64,000 bases of DNA from Calycina herbarum (GCA_001414485.1 LLEY01000016.1:544500-608499), one strand, 5' to 3'; shown: positions 23,480-34,713, counted from the stretch's first letter. Numbers and translations: made by a program. The notes: a model not told the origin generated them from the sequence alone.

Positions 23480-24075
23480 GTTGCTCAGGTTCGCTAACTT
23501 TTATACTATATATAACTTATATTATTTCTTACTAGATATACTAAGAGAGTGTTTTTAAGAAAGTTTATTTTAAGCTTACTATATTTATTCCTTTTTCTAA
23601 TACTATATAGAAGCTACTTAATATCCCTTTTTAACTCTTCTCTTATATACTATTTTTATTTCGTATTATTTTCTATATATAAATATTAGTTTAGATATAG
23701 CTTTAATTAATAGCTTAGTAACTTAATATAGCGAGAATAGCTATAAGAGTTAAAATAATTAACATAGAGAGATTGTTTTACAAGCTCTTAATCTACCTAC
23801 GTACTCTAAAACAGGCTATTAACTAATATAAAAGAGAGGTGGGTAGGTGTTCTGAAACTGCGAGGGAAAGGGATAGAGAAGGAAGAGAGCCTTCTAGAGA
23901 TTCCTTTATTAATATACTCTTAATCTTACTATAGAATAAGGCCTTTTAAAAGTACCTTAATAAATAAGATCCTACTAGAAGCCTCTCGCTATCTCGCTTA
24001 CTCTATATTTATCCTTATATAATTCGTCATTCGACTAGTACAAAACGAAACCCTTAGAAAACAGAGGTTAAAACC
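23480..24075. repeat. AT-rich, TpA-rich block, probable RIP-mutated element
   Basis: About 600 bp with the same texture as 16260-16712 (TATA, TTAT, CTAT and TAGA steps, no surviving frame). It ends at the broken 3' end of a HET gene fragment, so it may be the remains of the element that truncated it. Confidence 0.65.
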
Positions 24076-24106
24076 TTAAGTTTCTAGGGTGTTTGGTTTA
24101 GTATTA

Positions 24107-24147
24107 ATCGACTTATGGACATATCGTATCTATCTACATAAGTCGAT
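24107..24147. repeat. 11-bp inverted repeat at the break of the HET fragment
   Basis: ATCGACTTATG (24107-24117) and CATAAGTCGAT (24137-24147) are exact reverse complements with a 19-nt loop. The right arm encodes DRLM of the HET fragment. Homology to HET stops at the left arm. Confidence 0.8.
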
Positions 24148-24430
24148 CATAATCCGGGGATCGCATTTCCAAGAGCGCAGAGAACAGATTGATCCCAATC
24201 TCGAACTCGTCTCCAGTCAGAAGAATAATCTTCTTCTCGCAGTTCGCTGGACCCCATTCGTAGGAAAGGGCTTCGTATTCGGGTTTTTGTTCGAGCCTGG
24301 CATGTTGTAGGAACCCGCAGATTTGTTCGTCGCGTTTTCCAGCAAAAAGGGTAAATAGCCGGGTACTTACTGATGATGATAGGGAGAGGGTGAAATAGAG
24401 CTCTTTTATTGCGCGAGAAGGCGAGGGCAT
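24120..24430 (-). pseudogene. N-terminal fragment of a HET-domain gene
   Basis: From ATG 24430 the frame reads the start of a HET domain: RLFTLFAGKRDEQICGFL, then EYEALSYEWGPA (the diagnostic opening) and INLFSALLEMRSPDYDRLM. A TAG at 24136-24134 stands where the family has Trp. The next codons IDTIC still match the (W)IDxICINQ motif, and then homology ends abruptly at about 24120 at an inverted repeat and an AT-rich block. This is not simply the missing start of the 11-13 kb HET gene: order and distance do not fit, and the central VCINQ region there is separate. Confidence 0.8.
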
Positions 24431-25903
24431 TGTGGATAAGGATTTTGTTTCGTCTTTTTGGCCTACTCGAAGGTTTGCGATAAATAAAGGTTGATGATGG
24501 TGATGTGCACCTGGAAGGTGAGGGGTTCAAATGTTGCTTTTTAGTGGCTGAGGATTCTCACCGAATATCGAAAAACAGATATGCACAGCCACCTTCTTGA
24601 CCAATCACTAATGCAGTGAGTGTTTCTGAAGATTGCGGTCCTCGGTATTTATAAAACTGAAGGCCCGGTTTCTTATGAATTTTTAAAGAATACCTTTTAT
24701 TGTTACTTTATATCAACGTAACAGGAGAGAACGTGCTAAATTCAACAAGAGGCGACGGTTCAAGTTACATTCTTCTTACATATACCACAGCCCGGCAACT
24801 CTCCACACCAAGAAATTCATAGAAGTGACACGGAGGGCCTCATTCAAGATAAGAGAAATGCAAAGCTTTCTTCTACCCCGCCTGGGAAACTCATCGTATG
24901 AATTTCACACTAATCTACGCGATTTAAGCGAAAGATCAGAGGACCTATTTTAGGCTCTTCAGTGAGGTATATTACTCCTCTCCCGAGGCATTTCATCGTT
25001 GTTCGAAGTTTTACAGTATCAGATTATGCTAATTATAATAACTCACTCTGGCTGCTGAAGTGTTATGATATGCTTGCTATCTTTGCTCTATCTCTCCAAA
25101 TATACACTTAAAATATACTCATAAATGAATAGCTCAAAGTTTGGTACGTAGGCTTGTTTGGTAGCGACAAACCCCTTTTAGCACACGTACTTATTTCTCT
25201 TTGTGGAGAGTATCTCAAGATATCTACGTTTGTAGGCTCGGTGGACAGCAACAGTGGCAGCACAGGGGGTGCAGGAATTCATGGCTGACCAAGAGTGGAA
25301 AGCCAGCTATCTTCTTCTCCTCTGAATGTTCGAGCATGGCTAGGAAGATAAATCTCGTTATTCTAAATTATTAGAATAATCAAATTACAAGAGTGTTAGA
25401 ACAACTGTGAAAGAGAAAGTCTCACAGGCTAACAGTCACGAATTCCTGCAGCCCCTGGTGGCAGGAATTAGCGACCCCACGGAACCCTACAGCCTTGAAT
25501 AGCTCTAGGTAGAAAACTAGTAAAAACAAAAGAAAAATACAGGCAGGTGCTGTGGAGGGTCCCAGTTAACTGTTATCACGGCCGTAGTTGCAAATGCTGC
25601 AAGCTTTCTTAGAGAGGCCTAATTACTGCCACTTTCTCAGGCCGCCGGAGGTGGGCACGCTTTCAGAAACATCAAAAGAGACTATTTGTATGATCTAAGC
25701 GAATGATTAAATTGATGTAGAATGAAATAGGGAGTACTATAGAACTTGGAAATTAGCAGAATAGCATTCTATGGTACTAGGCGTTTTGTGCAAAAATCGA
25801 GTAGACGTATATATACGATATCACGTGATATATCCTTTTAGTAATAGATAATCAAAAATCGCTGTCAATGCTTTTTTGATTCAAAGGTAGGACTTGTCTT
25901 CTA
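24431..25903. other. Gene-free region with one MITE-like element
   Basis: No coding frame of substance. It contains the inverted-repeat element at 25261-25457. The rest looks like ordinary decayed accessory DNA. Confidence 0.4.
25261..25457. mobile_element. About 197-bp MITE-like element, hAT-like ends
   Basis: The ends CAGGGGGTGCAGGAATTC (left, from 25263) and GAATTCCTGCAGCCCCTG (right, to 25457) are imperfect inverted repeats extending about 27 bp. GTGGCAG occurs directly outside both ends (25254-25260, 25458-25464), as a target duplication would. CAGGG-type termini and 7-8-bp duplications suggest the hAT superfamily. A relative with similar ends lies at 59811-59993. Confidence 0.6.
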
Positions 25904-26935
25904 TCAAGCGGAAAACGGATCAAGGTACGCCCAACGCTGTATGCATGGCCGTGTAGGCCAGAAAACCCCAATATCATCATAATCCTTTCCCATGACGAAT
26001 TGCGTAAGCCTTCTTGACATTTCCGCATCGTCTTTGTTGATTTGCGCCCGAGTCCTCCTGAGACCCGCTCGAGTATGAGCCCAAGGCCAAGCTGCGCTTG
26101 CGCTGAAGCGGCACAATCCCTTCTCGCGTATTTTGGAAAACAAGAATGGGGACAAAATTCGAAAGTAGGCATAGATGATCGTCTTCAGACCCTTCTATTT
26201 GCTCATTTTATTGCGGAAATCAGGTGCCGGTTCGTCACGCCAGGGGCCAAAGAGATAATCTTCCATCTCGATCTCGACATATAGAGTGAGCATTGGTAAG
26301 TTAAGGAGTCCATCCACAAATTCGATGGTTTGACACCAGTCTCGGTAAACAGGTTCGGATTTGAGGAGGTAGTCGTTATGGAAAGGCGGAAAGACGATAT
26401 TGACAGTCCTCAGGTAGTTGAGAGCCTCTGAGGGCACAACATTCTTCAAAAAAGTTGATATTTCAAGCCTGGTTGGGGTAGAAGCAACTGGTTCGCAAAT
26501 ATTGTGAGTGTTTGGTCCCGTAGGAAGAATGATGAACCGACTTTTGGCGAAGAACACAGAGAGGGCTTCTTGTCGAAACCGTTTGCTCACCAGAAATAGA
26601 GGTGGTGGAGGAGACCAGCAGCGGCATTTTTGGGAGAAGGCTGCGTGATGACGACGACAAAAACATCCTACTGAAATAGGATCGTACTGCCAACAGTTCC
26701 GGAACTTGCACGATTGGTGTAGGGTAGGATGGCAATGTCTACTCGAACCTTGCCAATAATCAATAAGGCTATCAGGACAAGATTCTCTGGTGTAATGGAG
26801 GTAGAAGTTTCTTTCTGGATTCCATTCTACTTCGCATAACGGGGTGACAAGATCGGTATATTCCAAGATCTGGATGCGGATTTCCCGAGGCAGAGAGAAG
26901 TACTGAAAAAGAAGCTCAAAGTGAGGGTGCGCCAT
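25904..26935 (-). pseudogene. F-box-like / 2EXR-type gene with in-frame TAG
   Basis: From ATG 26935 the frame reads FSLPREIRIQILEYTDL, a Cys/His-rich insert (CFCRRHH), LFLVSKRFRQEALSVFF, then WCQTIEFVDGLLNLPML. At 26197-26195 a TAG interrupts, but the same frame continues for about 95 codons (KGLKTIIYAYFRILSPF ... AAWPWAHTRAG ... MGKDYDD) to 25904 with the composition expected of the family C-terminus. Gln (CAG) is the likely lost codon. It could still make a 246-residue truncated product. Same family as the gene at 10250-11143. Confidence 0.7.
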
Positions 26936-26949
26936 TACTTGAGCTGCTA

Positions 26950-27589
26950 CTTACTAGGCCAAGCTTTGTAACTCATGATCGGGCCGTCGAGCGAGGCGAA
27001 TGTTACACTCTGCCAATTTAGGAAAGTGATGAAGTGGTTCGAGAACACGAGTCGCCGTTTCAACCCTATCTACATCGCAAATGAAATGAAGTCGTAGGCT
27101 CGAAGGTCTGATGTGAGCTGCGAGATAAGATGCCGCAGCTTGCCATGCTGAAAGGACGGCTTGGGCCGATGATTCGAGAGGGGTGTTATGCTCTTCATGA
27201 TGAAGAGTCTGCTAGCTCGCAGCATGGCCAATTATTCGCACACGTTGTGATATTCAAATGGATCGTGAGATGGGTCAGTAAGGCGATAGACTTTGGTCTC
27301 AGGTACCGCAGAACGTCCAGACTATGAGAGTCTATGTACCTGATAAGGAAGAAATTCCCAGAATACAGCATCCGAGTAACCTCATTATAGATGGCTCAGC
27401 ACGATAGGAGTAAACTGTGGCAATGGCTGAGAGAAGACGGGCCGCGATTAAGATTGATCGGCAGTTTGAAGTTAACCCTCTGAGGGAGCCAGAGGCAAGA
27501 TAGATGTTATATCTGAGGGTTGGCGGAAGGCAGAGAAATAGTGGAGTGCTTGTTGCAGTTGGCACAGATACCTGAGAAGCAGACATCAT
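26950..27589 (-). pseudogene. Second F-box-like gene relic
   Basis: The opening LFLCLPPTLRYNIYLASG (from 27589) is the family signature. The continuation VNFKLPINLN...CHSLLLSC and AIYNEVTRMLYSGNFFL is in another frame, with TGA at 27398-27396 between C and AIY where the family has Arg (CGA to TGA). A third frame carries WQAAASYLAAHIRPSSLRL and FICDVDRVETATRVLEPL, also family-like. Homology ends about 15 bp before the start of the neighbouring F-box-like gene, so the two form a tandem of relics. Confidence 0.65.
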
Positions 27590-29156
27590 GATTATTGTTT
27601 AGTAGATGACTCTCGCTTTCCAGCTTGTTGATCGCGATTTCTGTGGTGTTGGTTAGAAGGTTGTTTTAATAGGCTCTTCTTGGCGCTGAGGCAAGCTTGA
27701 GTGGGGATCGCAAGGAAACACAATCCTTCAACAAGGCTTGATATGACATCGAGTACTATCATAGGTCCCGGCTCGGTCGCCCCAACCCCTAACCCAACCT
27801 CATTCTAAATCAAATCACTTCTCTTGCAGTCGTCCTCTCCAGGTTGGCAGATTGCGGTATAAGGAACAGTATTATGCTATTTGTCTTCTTTTCTCTTTCT
27901 GTTTGCGTGCCAATGGCACCCTTGGTTCTCCTCCGGGGGAGGGGGAAATGAATCCGGCTTTCATCCAAAACCCCTGGCATGTCGAGCTGTGCATTGGGAA
28001 TTCGGATGTTAAATATACGGACATTCGAGACCTGGCACATAGCTACCACGACTGGCTCGTCACATAAACCAACTACAGGTTGACTCCAACCTCTTCGCAC
28101 CTTGTAACAGTCTTGTGGGATCCGAAATCACAAAAGACATTCTATTCCACACGGACCTCGAAAAGTATTCATGGAGATGGAAGTAAGGCAACCGAACAAT
28201 AAAGCACCGGTGTGGTATGCGCGGGCGCAGACAATATTTACCACGGGAAGGTCTCCGGTTATTTTCGCTGTCCCGATTCATGCTGAAGATGCTGCATATT
28301 TTAATTGGGAGACCTCAACGGATGCCATAGTAACAAACAACCTATATCCCCGTGGCTCTCCATATACCGGCGAAGTGTCTCACGAGGTCCGCACATGCAA
28401 TACTAACCCTAACCTCCACTTCCGACGACCAAATTTTTAACGTTGCAATAATTCTAGGATTTGTTATCATGATGAACTTGAGGGCAAATACGAAGAAACA
28501 TACTTCATGGTCTTCTTATGCAGGATTAAAGCCCTACGGGGAAGTCGGACAAACACTTATTATTCCCATCCGACCCTTCAATTCGTAACCTTCTGATTCT
28601 GAATCCCATCAGCAACCCCACTAAGTATTGCAATGTAAGATAGCTTGAACAACCTCGATTGGGTTGTATTAAGCATGATTGTATCGCCGTCAAGCAAGTG
28701 CTCGAGACAGGCAAGTGTGCCATCTAGCGGAATACACCCTCTCAATGACGATATCAATTTTGCTTCATTGTCATATTATTTCATAAGTTCATCAACTTTA
28801 CAATATCAAATTTGGTTGTGGCACTTTTTGTATTATTATTCTGGCAAATATTAGAATTTTTTGCGACCCAATAATGGACATGCCATAATGCATGAATCTC
28901 GTGCCTGCACGTAGGTCGTGTTGCCAAAATGGCGTTGTGCCCAGAGTAACAATACCAAAAAGCCCATTTCATCACGACTGCTCAAAATCCCAAGATCAAT
29001 GTCCGTGTCAAACCATCGCGTAACTTCTAGCGTTTCGAGTATGGGAAGCACTAGTTGTGTTTCATACTTGGAATATCCCCATGCGAAGATTCCAAACATT
29101 ATTAGGTACTATTTAGTATATGTTAGCAGGTGTGTTTCAAGTAGGATTAGGTATTA
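27590..29156. other. Gene-poor stretch with broken open frames
   Basis: Several short frames on both strands (for example 27852-28067 plus, 28851-29099 minus) have protein-like composition but no motif I recognise, and none forms a gene with splice sites. These may be remains of older genes. No feature is claimed. Confidence 0.35.
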
Positions 29157-29497
29157 TTACCAAAGTTGAGCACCGTCGTGAGAACCAACAGGCTCAGGTT
29201 CAGCATCACGACGAGCACCATTATGAGGTCCGTGCTAAAAAAACGGTTAGTGAAATGAAGAGTGTGATAGGGGAAGAGGAGGAAGTACCTCAGGCTCCAC
29301 CTCACGACGAGCACCACCTTTTGGTCCAGTCAATCTCTACAACTTTGTGAGATATGAAATTGGTCATAAAATTCATTAGAAACGCTCACCTTAGGCTCCG
29401 CCTCACGACGAGCACCTGGGTTGGGACCACCGGCAGGAAGGGCAGCGACAATGGCACCACCGAGAATAATGTTGGCAATGATGGTAGAGGGTTTCAT
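29157..29497 (-). CDS. Secreted precursor with three Kex2/Ste13-type repeats (alpha-factor-like, KEP)
   Basis: Three exons, all phase 0: 29497-29390 (36 aa), 29336-29289 (16 aa), 29234-29157 (25 aa plus stop TAA); introns of 53 and 54 bp with GTGAGC and GTACTT donors. Total 77 residues. Residues 1-20 form a signal peptide ending AALPA. Each exon carries one unit GP-x-x-GARR-(E/D)-x-EP: GPNPGARREAEPK, GPKGGARREVEPE and GPHNGARRDAEPEP. Arg-Arg is a Kex2 site, and the following EA, EP, EV and DA dipeptides are Ste13-type spacers, as after Lys-Arg in yeast alpha-factor. A further Lys-Arg forms across the first splice junction. The protein ends GSHDGAQLW. No cysteine and no canonical W-C-x4-GQPC mating peptide, so it is not the usual alpha-pheromone. 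A peptide signal or RiPP-like precursor is inference. Confidence 0.75.
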
Positions 29498-31652
29498 GTT
29501 TGCGGATTGTGATGAGTGGTGAGTGAAAGGGATTTGTTTTTCGGGAAAGAGTGAATTTGGATTTTGTTCTCTGTGTTTCGACGATGAGTTAGTATATGCT
29601 TGGATTGAGTTTGGATGAAGTAACAGGAACATTCTCGTCGATGAGAGACGGCAACAAAGGGGAACTCACGTCGAAACAAGTTGTTTTGAATTGAAGGAAT
29701 GGGAGAGTTGGGAGTACTTCTCACAGGTAGAAGTTGGAGGTTGTATTGGAAGAAGAAAGCTTCAATGGCAGACGCCGGGAAATTATAAGCGCTATCCGTA
29801 AGTCTGCTTAAGCGAAATAACAGAGATGGCACGAATGGTCTATTCACTGTTAATTTTACTCTTGCTCTCGGTTTTGGCAGCTGTTAGTGGTTGAGGATCT
29901 GATTACAAAGAGAACCAATTGGAAGCATAGATAACCTCCATAAGATTTCAAAGATAGCGGCTTCATCGTATTGTGTTGTGGGGGGTGTAAGTTCACCATC
30001 TCTTGGAAAAAAAGTATTGACGAGCTGTTGACTCGCTAAACGGCCAAGATTGAGCTCCTGATACCAGTTGATCTTCTGAGAGTATCATATGCTCTTGCTG
30101 ATTATGCGTATTTGCCACTTGGATGGCAATTCTTGGCTTCACTCGATGGACGGGGTTTTACGATAGAATCAATGGTGTTTCCCAAAATCGTTTGATGTGG
30201 GGGTAAATCACATCAAGTCCTTTTCGGGTTGTACCATATGCAATATACAGGTAGACTCAAACTGTCACCTGGGTTTTCTGGCTATATCTTTTGGTGTAAT
30301 TGATGCGACGGTAAAATTTCTTTCGGAGTTAGATCACCCGAAAACCCGAGTCTCGATTTCAATTTTCGGGTAAAAAGTAAACAACAAAGCACCGCCACAT
30401 TCACACACGCTCATTCATATTGGCTCTTGTTAAAGATCCAAAATCTCATTCACAGCTCACATCGCCTTAGAATTTTGTCAAGAGTTTCAAAAGCCTAGCT
30501 AGAATCACGCCTAGGTCACATCTTGGCCAAGCTTTCATTGATCATACCACAATGTGTTTCTGCCTATAAACGTACTACGCCGAGAAAGATCAAGAAAAAG
30601 AGGTCTCCAATCTCTCAAAGAAATTTCTTACGAGAGGAAAGGGTCTCGGAATAGTTTCTTGACGGTGTGCAAGTGTCGTGTCTCACTAACGAGTCCTTCG
30701 AATTTTCGAGATATCTTTAAAAGTGGTCAGCTTATGGTTTTCCAGTAGCAATGATATCTTGAAACCTTCTCTAAAGTTTAAAAGACATATTGCTGTATTA
30801 AATAGTAGACGAATTTTAAAAACAAGGGTACCGCAGCCCTCATTGCCCAAACACACTTGCTGTAAACTAGAAGCCTGCTCGCGGTGGACAAAAAGATGTG
30901 GCAGCATTACTTCAATCTACAAGAGTACCAACTCCTACAACTCAACACAAATAAGCTAAAAACTCTCAATACCCTAGGAGGGAGTAGATAAGTGCCTTGC
31001 GCATCTACTCATATTATTGCTATATTTTTACGATCTGTTGTTGTCGATTTAGGGTCGCTAAATTATGCTGCCACATTTTTAGTCCACTGCGAGGCATGAT
31101 GCGGCAGCGAGGGTGTTACCCAGAAGGTATTAACGCACATAGTCAATTATATTCTCAGAACGTATTCCTCATTTGTGTGCCATATTATCAATTTTGCCTC
31201 GCTCAGGATGGATGTTTCTGGATTTCCATCAGGGCATGCTCAGCCAAATGAGTAAAATGGCTGTGACAATAAAAAAGCCGTTTTTTCTCTCATAAAATAG
31301 AAGCCGGCATGATTCAAGAGTTTGAACCATCAACTATCCTTCAATAAGGAATGCAATCTTTCAGGAATAACCACTGTGGCGGGTTGTTCACGCCATGTAT
31401 TCAATACCCTTAGAATCGCACTCACCTCGTTAAAAAGAAACTTGTGAAACTCGTCTTGTTAAGGAATAGCAGTGTCATTTTCACATTATAAGAATATGTA
31501 TACTCAATATGCGACCAACTATAAACACCAAATCCGAAAGAGAAGCTCTACAAAACAACATCTAAAAAACCCTCGCTCACTAAACAATATACAGGTAAAC
31601 CCCAATTTGTCCCTCTCTCCTCCCTTTTCCTCTCCTCTATGATGCTAAGATC
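29498..31652. other. Intergenic region, no gene seen
   Basis: Over 2 kb with only short, unconvincing frames. It covers the promoter of the repeat-peptide gene (right of 29498) and the 3' flank of nitrate reductase (left of 31652). Confidence 0.4.
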
Positions 31653-34524
31653 TTAGAAGAACAAAAAATCTTCATCCTTCCACCCCATCCCATTCAAAAC
31701 CCCCTTAACAGCCTTCTCCAAAGCCCCCGGTCCACAAACAAGCACCAGTTCATCCCCACCCCCCTCATAACGTCCAACCTCCTTCTCAAGTAACTCCTTC
31801 CCAACTCTTCCTTTGACCCCAGTCCAGGTCTCCCCCGGCTTCGTCAAAGCATAAATGAGTCTACATCGCCCCTCCTTCCCCCTAACCAACTCGTCCATCT
31901 CCTCGCGACAAAGAATATCAGCCTCAAGTCTATTGCCATCGAGAACAAGACACCTCGTTTCATCCTGCTGATTCTGAAGCACCGCTCTCAGAACCTGGAA
32001 AATAGGCGTGATTCCTGAACCGGCGCATATCATGATGAATCTTTTTACGAATCGTGGTTTGGAGGAGATAGTACAGTGGCCGTTGCCTAGGTATTCAAAT
32101 TTCCCAATGGGGCCTTTGAAATCCACGAAATGACCTATGGGGATTGCTTCAAGAGCTTTCGTCATCTTGCCACCCGCTCTTTCAATTGTATCAAAATATA
32201 CTTTCACGAGGACGTCGAGAGTTCCTTTGTCTGTTCCTTCGGATATCGGGGTGTAGGAGCGGATGATTGCTTCTCGAGTGACAGGATCGCGGAGACGCAT
32301 CATTAGGTGTTGACCGATCGGTAAGCCAATCGTTTGGTCGGCGTGTTCGAGTGCGAATGTGAAGATTCTTGTGTCGGAGGATATCTCCTTTTTGGAAGAT
32401 AGAAGGGCTTTTGTCCAGACTTTGTTTTGGAGGAAGATCGGTCTGGGTTCTGCTGATTCTGTGTTTGTCGTTTCTCCATCTGCGAGGACTGCACGAGAGG
32501 CTTCGTCGAGGGAACCGATGTGGTAGGTTGGCATCATTGCTTTTGCTGTTTCAGAATCTGTGAAGGGGTTAGCGAAAATTCATTCAATGAAAACGGAGAA
32601 CGTACGAATTGCCATGAATTCATCGGTGGCATCTTGTCCCGCAGCACCGATGATACTTGTTGCTCCTCCTGGGTGGCCTTCTAAAAATGCAGTTCCGTCA
32701 TAGACTTCTCCATTAACAACAAACCAGGGGTTCTTCTCGTCGTCGTGTTTTCGTAACTGGTCAATTGTGATGTTGTTGTCAAGACCATCTTTTGTCATCT
32801 TGACTTCTTCAACTTTCTGTACGACGACCTCTTCCTCGTCTGCTCCTCCCATCTTCTCGCCCCAAAATCCATTTGCCAAATTCCCACCTTTTGCTTTGAC
32901 CTTCTCCATCCAACCTCCGGGAATCAGTGCTGGCTGTGTAGGGTGATCGAATTTCAGGCAATCTCCTTCCTTCGTAATCGTGATTCGATACCAAGGGTTG
33001 TTCATCATGCCTACAACATCTTAGCCGAGAACTTTCTCTTTGGGGAAGATTCGGGAGGATGGCACTCCCTCCTAGAGATTGGGAAATAGGACCCCACGGA
33101 AGAAGAATAGAAATGAGATGCTTACCCAGTACACTCCAGTACATATCCCTTGGTTGAACATTCATACTCTCATCCATCGCTCTAACCATGACATCGCCTG
33201 CCATCGCCATATCTTCAATTTTCAAATCGATATCCCAAAAACACCACGCAAAGCAAGTTTCCCGCCAGCCCATATCAAGTCTTCCACCATATAACTTCTC
33301 ATTCTCATCAGCAACTTCCCGATAATCATCCTCGTGATATCTGATATTTGCCAATGCCCACGACTTCCCTTTATCCAACGTAACTTCGACACGAGTGACC
33401 CTTCGACCACCACCTCCATAAGCATAACCCCTGACTTTATACGTCTCCGGTCCATCAACCAAACTAACCCGTTCATCGTGGGCCGGATAAGCAGTCGCAC
33501 TATTGGTACTCAAATCGTAAATAGCATACCGCTCATCCGTCCACCACTTCGGCTCATTTGCACTTTGCTCCGGACTAATCATCGTAGGGAGCACCCGATT
33601 ATCATAAATATGATACCAATTATCACTCGGTGCCGCCGTAACAACCAATTTCTTCAACCACTTGACACTTCGACCACCAATCTGGCCTGGAACCACGACT
33701 CTCAAAGGTTTCCCGTGATCTGGTCGTAGCATTTCGCCATTCATCTTGTGAGCAAGCATGATTCCGCGATTCGGATCCATGGCCCAATTCAGCTTTACGC
33801 AAGTACCGTAGTAGCCGTTGGGTAATTTATCTGCGCCTTCCATGCAGACGTATTTTGCTCCTCGCATCGGACATGTTCTTCTGATGAGTTCGCCGATGGG
33901 AACGCCGGTCCATAAAGCTGTTGATACTCCAGCTGCTCCCCAAGAGAATCCCTTCGATTTCCGGACTTGGTTTTGTTCTTTCCGTCGGTTCCCAGCACAG
34001 ACAAGAGTAATTGGAACTGTGATTTGCTCATGTTCCGCAATAAGCTGTTTCAATGTCATGGTAATCGGCCTCTCGACCAATCCCCCAATCGAGAACTCCC
34101 AGTCCGGGATGGAGGCATCATCTACCTCCGGTACAGCACCATGATTCCTCACATAAAAAAGTTCCGGTGATGTGAGGAAACCTTCATCGTAAAGAGCACT
34201 CAATGGAGCCTCGACATTGAAAGGATGGATTCCAGTAAGTCTTATCAGACGTGGATCTCGAGGAACGTGATTGTCCGGAGTTTTAAGGTCTTCCTTGAGG
34301 ATTTCGGTAGGGACGGTGGTTGGTGGTGGGAGAGGATATCGAGGTTGGGACCGAGCATTGCTTTCTCTTCTTGATGCTGGGGCTGATTGATCGGATGTTT
34401 CGCTGCCGCTGTCGATTGATTTTGGTGGTGATGGGGGTAGACGGACTGGGAGCGGTGAGAATGCAACGCCCTTTATGTGGCCTTCGGACAGTTGAGGTAG
34501 TTCAGATGGTGTATCGGTAGACAT
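31653..34524 (-). CDS. niaD: Assimilatory nitrate reductase [NAD(P)H]
   Basis: Cytosolic molybdoenzyme reducing nitrate to nitrite. Exons 34524-33126, 33010-32606 and 32557-31653; introns of 115 and 48 bp restore WSVLG-MMNNPWYRI and DEFMAI-HSETAKAMMP. 902 residues, the usual length for fungi. Domains: disordered N-tail; Mo-molybdopterin domain with the Mo-ligand Cys176 in LVCAGNRRKEQ and VVVPGQIGGRSVKWL; dimerisation domain; cytochrome b5 with haem motif EGHPGG (His about 579); FAD domain with RSYTPIS; NAD(P)H domain with CAGSGITPIFQ and CGPG near the end, intact to DEDFLFF. GATA-factor sites and a NIT4-type palindrome lie upstream. No nitrite reductase or nitrate transporter gene is seen in the window, so this is not a niiA-niaD cluster. 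Confidence 0.97.
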
Positions 34525-34686
34525 GATTGTGAATCTATTTAAAGAGTGCTCATGTAACAGGATAAAATATTGATTCCAGGGGAGATGAAGGTGTGCCCAG
34601 GCCAGGGATCTCCGTGATATAGATGCACCAAAGCAATGGGATGCTAAGGTTGGGAACGATGAGTGTGTAGGTTAAATGTACGAAGA

Positions 34687-34713
34687 GATAAGATCTGATA
34701 GAGAGCCAGATAG
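34687..34713. promoter_or_regulatory. Cluster of three GATA motifs upstream of nitrate reductase
   Basis: GATAAG (34687-34692), GATAG (34697-34701) and GATAG (34709-34713) lie 163-190 bp upstream of the niaD ATG. AreA/NIT2 GATA factors bind such clusters to activate nitrogen-catabolite genes when ammonium is absent. Further single GATA motifs lie at 34561 and about 34615. Confidence 0.6.

Noticed and set aside
24120..24430. Missing N-terminal half of the HET gene at 11-13 kb, moved by rearrangement
   Set aside because: Tempting, because one lacks its start and the other its end, but partial N-terminal traces remain at 12900-12985 in the first gene, so they are more likely two different HET genes.
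32809..34524. 571-codon open frame reading through the end of nitrate reductase exon 1
   Set aside because: Beyond WSVLG the family sequence continues in another frame after a normal 115-bp intron; the read-through tail has no similarity to the enzyme.
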